From JBBSUQ01 sp964389755 (GTDB lineage Bacteria > Bacteroidota > Bacteroidia > Flavobacteriales_D > Crocinitomicaceae), in the NCBI GenBank assembly GCA_964389755.1, contig CAYMEW010000014.1, forward strand, positions 25,073 through 89,072: DNA of 64,000 nucleotides, given 5' to 3'. The translations under genes and the position numbers were made by a program. This document shows positions 60,809 to 64,000 of the stretch, piece by piece (position 1 is the first letter of the stretch; every line of letters begins with the position of its first letter). The notes below the pieces were generated by a model. The model was not told the DNA's origin and made no database searches. It saw nothing but the letters and a program-made list of their open reading frames with translations.

Positions 60809-63625
60809 ATGGATTATAATTTCCGGGAAATAGAAGAAAAGTGGAGAAATTTCTGGGCTACGCACCGCACCTTTCACGCCGAGGAAGATACATCGAAACC
60901 GAAATACTACGTACTCGACATGTTTCCGTATCCTTCCGGGGCAGGACTGCACGTGGGGCATCCGCTCGGGTACATTGCTTCGGATATTTTTGCCCGTTAC
61001 AAGCGGCTGCGCGGTTACAATGTGCTGCACCCGATGGGTTACGACTCGTTCGGACTTCCTGCGGAACAATATGCGATTCAGACGGGTCAGCATCCGGCAA
61101 AAACGACGCGTGAGAACATTGCGCGTTACCGGGACCAACTCGATAACATTGGTTTTTCATTCGACTGGGATCGTGAAGTACGTACATCTTCCCCGGATTA
61201 TTACAAATGGACGCAGTGGATCTTTACAGAACTTTTCAATTCCTGGTATAATACGGATACGGATCGTGCGGAACCTGTTTCGGAACTGATCGAACGTTTC
61301 AAAAAAGAAGGGAATGAACAGGTGCATGCGGCCACGGATTATGCGGAAGTATTCATTGCGGCTCACTGGAATGAACTGGACCAGACTGCGCAGGAGCGCA
61401 TTTTACAGGAATACCGCCTGACGTATCTTGCCGATTCATGGGTGAACTGGTGCCCTGCTCTCGGGACTGTTCTGGCGAATGATGAAGTTGTGAACGGCCG
61501 TTCGGAGCGTGGAAATCATCCTGTCGAACAAAAACGCATGCGTCAGTGGTCGATGCGCATTAAAGCGTATGCCGAACGCTTGCTTTCCGGGCTGGAAGAA
61601 CTGGACTGGACCGAATCCATTAAAGATCAACAACGTAACTGGATCGGGAAATCGGTTGGTTCGAGTGTCTTTTTTCAACTGGACGGTCACGATGAACTCA
61701 TCGAAGTGTTTACCACGCGTCCCGACACGATTTACGGGGTGAGCTTTATGGTACTGGCACCGGAGCATGCACTCGTCGATCAGATCACAGTCGCTGAATA
61801 CCGGGATGCTGTTGAGAATTATAAAAAACAGGCATCGCTCAAGTCTGAACGCGACCGGCAGGCGGATGTCAAAAATATTACAGGGCAATTTACCGGGGCG
61901 TATGTGCAGCATCCGTTTACCGGAGAAAAAGTACCGGTCTGGATCGGCGATTATGTGCTTGCCGGCTACGGAACAGGTGCCGTGATGGCCGTTCCCAGCG
62001 GGGATCAGCGCGACTGGGATTTTGCAAAGCACTTCGGGCTTCCGATCCCGAATATTTTTGCGGATGTTTCAGTCTCGGAAGAAGCGTATAGCGGAAAAGA
62101 TGCTGTACTTGCCGATTCTGATTTCCTGAACGGTCTGCCGGCATCAGAAGCCATACAAAAGGCAATTGAAGCAATCGAAGCCAAAGGATTTGGCAAAGGG
62201 AAAACCAACTATCGTCTGCGCGATGCGGTTTTTTCCCGTCAACGCTACTGGGGCGAACCGTTCCCGGTTTATTACCAGGACGGAATTCCCAAAATGATTG
62301 CGGCAGAGCACCTGCCGGTAGAATTGCCGGAAGTGGATCATTACCTGCCAACAGAAGCCGGTGATCCGCCATTGGGAAATGCCACCAAATGGGCCTGGGA
62401 TACGGCTGCGAACAAAGTAGTGGAAAATAATCAGGTAGACCATCAGACGGTTTTCCCGCTCGAACTTAATACGATGCCCGGCTGGGCCGGAAGTTCGTGG
62501 TATTTTGCACGCTATACCGATCCGAATAACAGTGAGGAATTTGCCGGAAAAGAGGCGCTGAACTACTGGCAAAATGTGGATTTGTACCTCGGGGGCTCGG
62601 AACACGCGACAGGGCATTTGCTGTATGCGCGTTTCTGGACAAAGTTTCTGTTTGATCGCGGATACCTGCCTTATGACGAGCCGTTCAAAAAGATGATCAA
62701 CCAGGGGATGATCCTGGGACGCAGTAGTTTTGTATATCGACTCACGGATTCCAATACGTATATTTCGAAAAACATGATCGAAGGTCACGACGTGCAGCCG
62801 ATCCACGTGGATGTTTCGATGGTGAACGATGACGATGTACTTGATGTAAAGGCATTCATAGCCTGGCGGCCCGAGTTTGCTGATGCGAAATTTATACTGG
62901 ACAACGACGGACAATACCTTTGCGGTTTCGAGATTGAAAAGATGTCGAAATCGAAATTCAACGTTCGAAACCCGGATGAACTGGTCGAACGATTTGGTGC
63001 CGATACGCTTCGGATGTACGAAATGTTCCTCGGCCCGCTGGAACAAAGCAAGCCCTGGGACACAAAAGGCATCAACGGGGTGCACAATTTCCTGCGCAAA
63101 TTCTGGCGCTTGTTTCACAACGAACAGGGCGAATTTTCGGTCTCCGATGAGCAGGCATCCAAAGAAAGCATGAAAACGCTGCATAAAACGATCAAAAAGA
63201 TCGAGGAAGACCTGGAACGTTTTTCATTCAATACGGGTGTTTCAGCTTTTATGATCTGTGTGAACGAATTGCAGGACCAGCAATGTAAGCAGCGGCAGGT
63301 ACTCGAGCCGCTCGTAACGCTCATCGCTCCCTATGCCCCCCACATCGCTGAAGAACTCTGGGAAAAACTCGGTCACGCCGCGGGAACCGTTGAAAAAGCG
63401 TCATTCCCGAAATTTGATGAGGCGCAACTCGTGGAGAATTCGTATTCGTACCCGGTATCGTTCAATGGAAAGATGCGTTTTAAAGCGGAATTGCCACTTA
63501 GCTTATCACCGAAAGAAGTGGAGGCTGAGGTCCTTGGGATGGAAGACGCACAGCGCTGGATGGAAGGGAAACCGCCAAAAAAGGTGATTGTCGTTCCGGG
63601 GAAGATTGTGAATGTCGTTATTTAG
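60809..63625 (+). CDS. leuS: Leucine-tRNA ligase
   Basis: A 938-residue class Ia synthetase that charges tRNA-Leu. Motif 1 is canonical, H48-V-G-H51 in FPYPSGAGLHVGH; motif 2 is K711-M-S-K-S715. The CP1 editing domain has T-T-R-P-D-T-I-Y-G-V-S near 312 and the conserved G-Y-G-T-G-A-V-M-A-V-P. A ~60-residue insertion just before KMSKS (around 650-705) is common in Bacteroidota LeuRS. The ATG at 60809 (MDYNFREIEEKW) is the family start; 34 upstream codons are in frame but include the promoter. There is a weak hairpin behind the stop. Confidence 0.97.
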   Translation: MDYNFREIEEKWRNFWATHRTFHAEEDTSKPKYYVLDMFPYPSGAGLHVGHPLGYIASDIFARYKRLRGYNVLHPMGYDSFGLPAEQYAIQTGQHPAKTTRENIARYRDQLDNIGFSFDWDREVRTSSPDYYKWTQWIFTELFNSWYNTDTDRAEPVSELIERFKKEGNEQVHAATDYAEVFIAAHWNELDQTAQERILQEYRLTYLADSWVNWCPALGTVLANDEVVNGRSERGNHPVEQKRMRQWSMRIKAYAERLLSGLEELDWTESIKDQQRNWIGKSVGSSVFFQLDGHDELIEVFTTRPDTIYGVSFMVLAPEHALVDQITVAEYRDAVENYKKQASLKSERDRQADVKNITGQFTGAYVQHPFTGEKVPVWIGDYVLAGYGTGAVMAVPSGDQRDWDFAKHFGLPIPNIFADVSVSEEAYSGKDAVLADSDFLNGLPASEAIQKAIEAIEAKGFGKGKTNYRLRDAVFSRQRYWGEPFPVYYQDGIPKMIAAEHLPVELPEVDHYLPTEAGDPPLGNATKWAWDTAANKVVENNQVDHQTVFPLELNTMPGWAGSSWYFARYTDPNNSEEFAGKEALNYWQNVDLYLGGSEHATGHLLYARFWTKFLFDRGYLPYDEPFKKMINQGMILGRSSFVYRLTDSNTYISKNMIEGHDVQPIHVDVSMVNDDDVLDVKAFIAWRPEFADAKFILDNDGQYLCGFEIEKMSKSKFNVRNPDELVERFGADTLRMYEMFLGPLEQSKPWDTKGINGVHNFLRKFWRLFHNEQGEFSVSDEQASKESMKTLHKTIKKIEEDLERFSFNTGVSAFMICVNELQDQQCKQRQVLEPLVTLIAPYAPHIAEELWEKLGHAAGTVEKASFPKFDEAQLVENSYSYPVSFNGKMRFKAELPLSLSPKEVEAEVLGMEDAQRWMEGKPPKKVIVVPGKIVNVVI

Positions 63626-63736
63626 GAAACCGTTTCCTTTATGCGAGTCGTGCGAGGTATTTCACGATCGACTGGATATCGTTCCAGGTATAAGAAATAC
63701 ATCCAAAATGGAAATGGCTATCCCAATCAGCTAAAA

Positions 63737-63764
63737 CCGTTTAACCGTTAAAAACGGCTAACGG
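63737..63764. terminator. Imperfect hairpin between leuS and the edge gene
   Basis: Two CCGTT/AACGG pairs (63737-63749 with 63753-63764) can form a bulged hairpin between the convergent stops, without a strong T-run. It could be a weak bidirectional terminator. Confidence 0.3.
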
Positions 63765-64000
63765 CTATTCCCGCTGTCTGAACTTTCGCTCTTGCTGCCT
63801 CCTTTCCCTGCGACTCATTGAGTATATTGGTCCGGATGCATTGAATACCGGATCACAGACATAACGCTCGTAAAAGCCCGGCCGGTTCTCCTGCACTTTC
63901 ACGTGTCTTGTGACATGCAAAATGCCATCTGCCGAAAGAGTGTAGGAGAAGTGATAGCACTTCAAACGGTAACGCGTACCCTGAATTTCTACTCCGGTAA
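63765..64000 (-). CDS. Partial protein of unknown function running off the window
   Basis: A reading frame open from the right edge to a TAG at 63765; 78 codons are visible and the 5' end lies outside. The visible part contains T-G-V-E-I-Q-G-T-R-Y-R-L-K-C-Y-H-F-S-Y near its start and a C-terminus rich in Arg, Gln and Glu (S-R-R-E-R-R-Q-Q-E). No signal peptide or family can be judged from the fragment. The coding call rests on frame length and on the lack of any other gene here. Confidence 0.5.
   Translation of the reverse strand, partial: TGVEIQGTRYRLKCYHFSYTLSADGILHVTRHVKVQENRPGFYERYVCDPVFNASGPIYSMSRRERRQQERKFRQRE

Noticed and set aside
62144..63184. Minus-strand frame of 346 codons inside leuS
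   Set aside because: Complement of conserved LeuRS sequence including the KMSKS region.
1..64000. CRISPR arrays, rRNA, tRNA, tmRNA, intact insertion sequences, prophage
   Set aside because: Intergenic regions are short and show no repeat-spacer pattern, cloverleaf or transposase. A tRNA scan could still be run, but nothing was visible.

Overview
The window is chromosomal DNA of a member of Bacteroidota, most likely a flavobacterial lineage near Crocinitomicaceae/Cryomorphaceae (Fluviicola-like). The evidence is a full-length SprA translocon of the type IX secretion system (T9SS), several secreted proteins with T9SS C-terminal sorting domains, a SusC-like TonB receptor architecture, DUF4271 next to hemD, a PIN-PhoH protein, and promoters of the Bacteroidota type (TAnnTTTG at -7) with little sign of Shine-Dalgarno sequences. 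Gene density is high. Most convergent pairs abut or overlap, and only one intergenic gap exceeds 300 bases.

Layout: 0-8.4 kb carries a secreted protein of unknown function, recJ, a 1139-residue T9SS cargo protein with SprB-type repeats, and a PIF1-like helicase with a C-terminal helix-turn-helix. 8.4-19 kb is a minus-strand block, maeB - ruvA - sprA - GNAT. 19-27 kb holds a secreted Omp28/thioredoxin-like T9SS cargo, a class III sirtuin, DUF4271-hemD, a glutaryl-CoA-dehydrogenase-like flavoprotein, a TIGR01777 epimerase and PhoH. 27-36.8 kb is mainly lineage-specific proteins: a helical 526-residue protein, two related periplasmic proteins in tandem, a lipoprotein, a Rid protein, a SAM methyltransferase and a YwqK/MORN protein. 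36.8-39.5 kb contains two genes each broken by a single-base frameshift, around an intact EndoH-like GH18 enzyme and a GNAT. 39.5-48.5 kb is housekeeping: ileS (GXHH signature), ydcF, yraN, the acpP-fabF-rnc operon, purN and marC. 48.5-49.4 kb is a small toxin-antitoxin island: a VapC-like PIN toxin, a DUF6364-like antitoxin and a remnant of a Fic gene preceded by a doubled operator-like repeat. 49.4-64 kb has a TonB-dependent receptor, an oligopeptide-binding lipoprotein, a secreted cargo protein, methylmalonyl-CoA epimerase, a HAD hydrolase, a YceI lipoprotein, a cyclase-family hydrolase, a LytTR response regulator with its TPR sensor kinase, leuS and a partial gene at the edge.

The main non-coding finding is at 57.43-57.66 kb. 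A minus-strand element has a perfect TATATTTG promoter, a 16-bp perfect long-range closing stem enclosing about 160 nt, and a U-run immediately after the stem. Its 3' arm resembles its own promoter. This is the architecture expected of a 6S-like RNA. A second pattern is that five genes (DUF4271, the 33.4 kb lipoprotein, purN, mce and the HAD gene) have a perfect TAnnTTTG element only 4-5 bases before the ATG, which predicts leaderless mRNAs. No CRISPR array, rRNA, tRNA, intact insertion sequence or prophage was seen.
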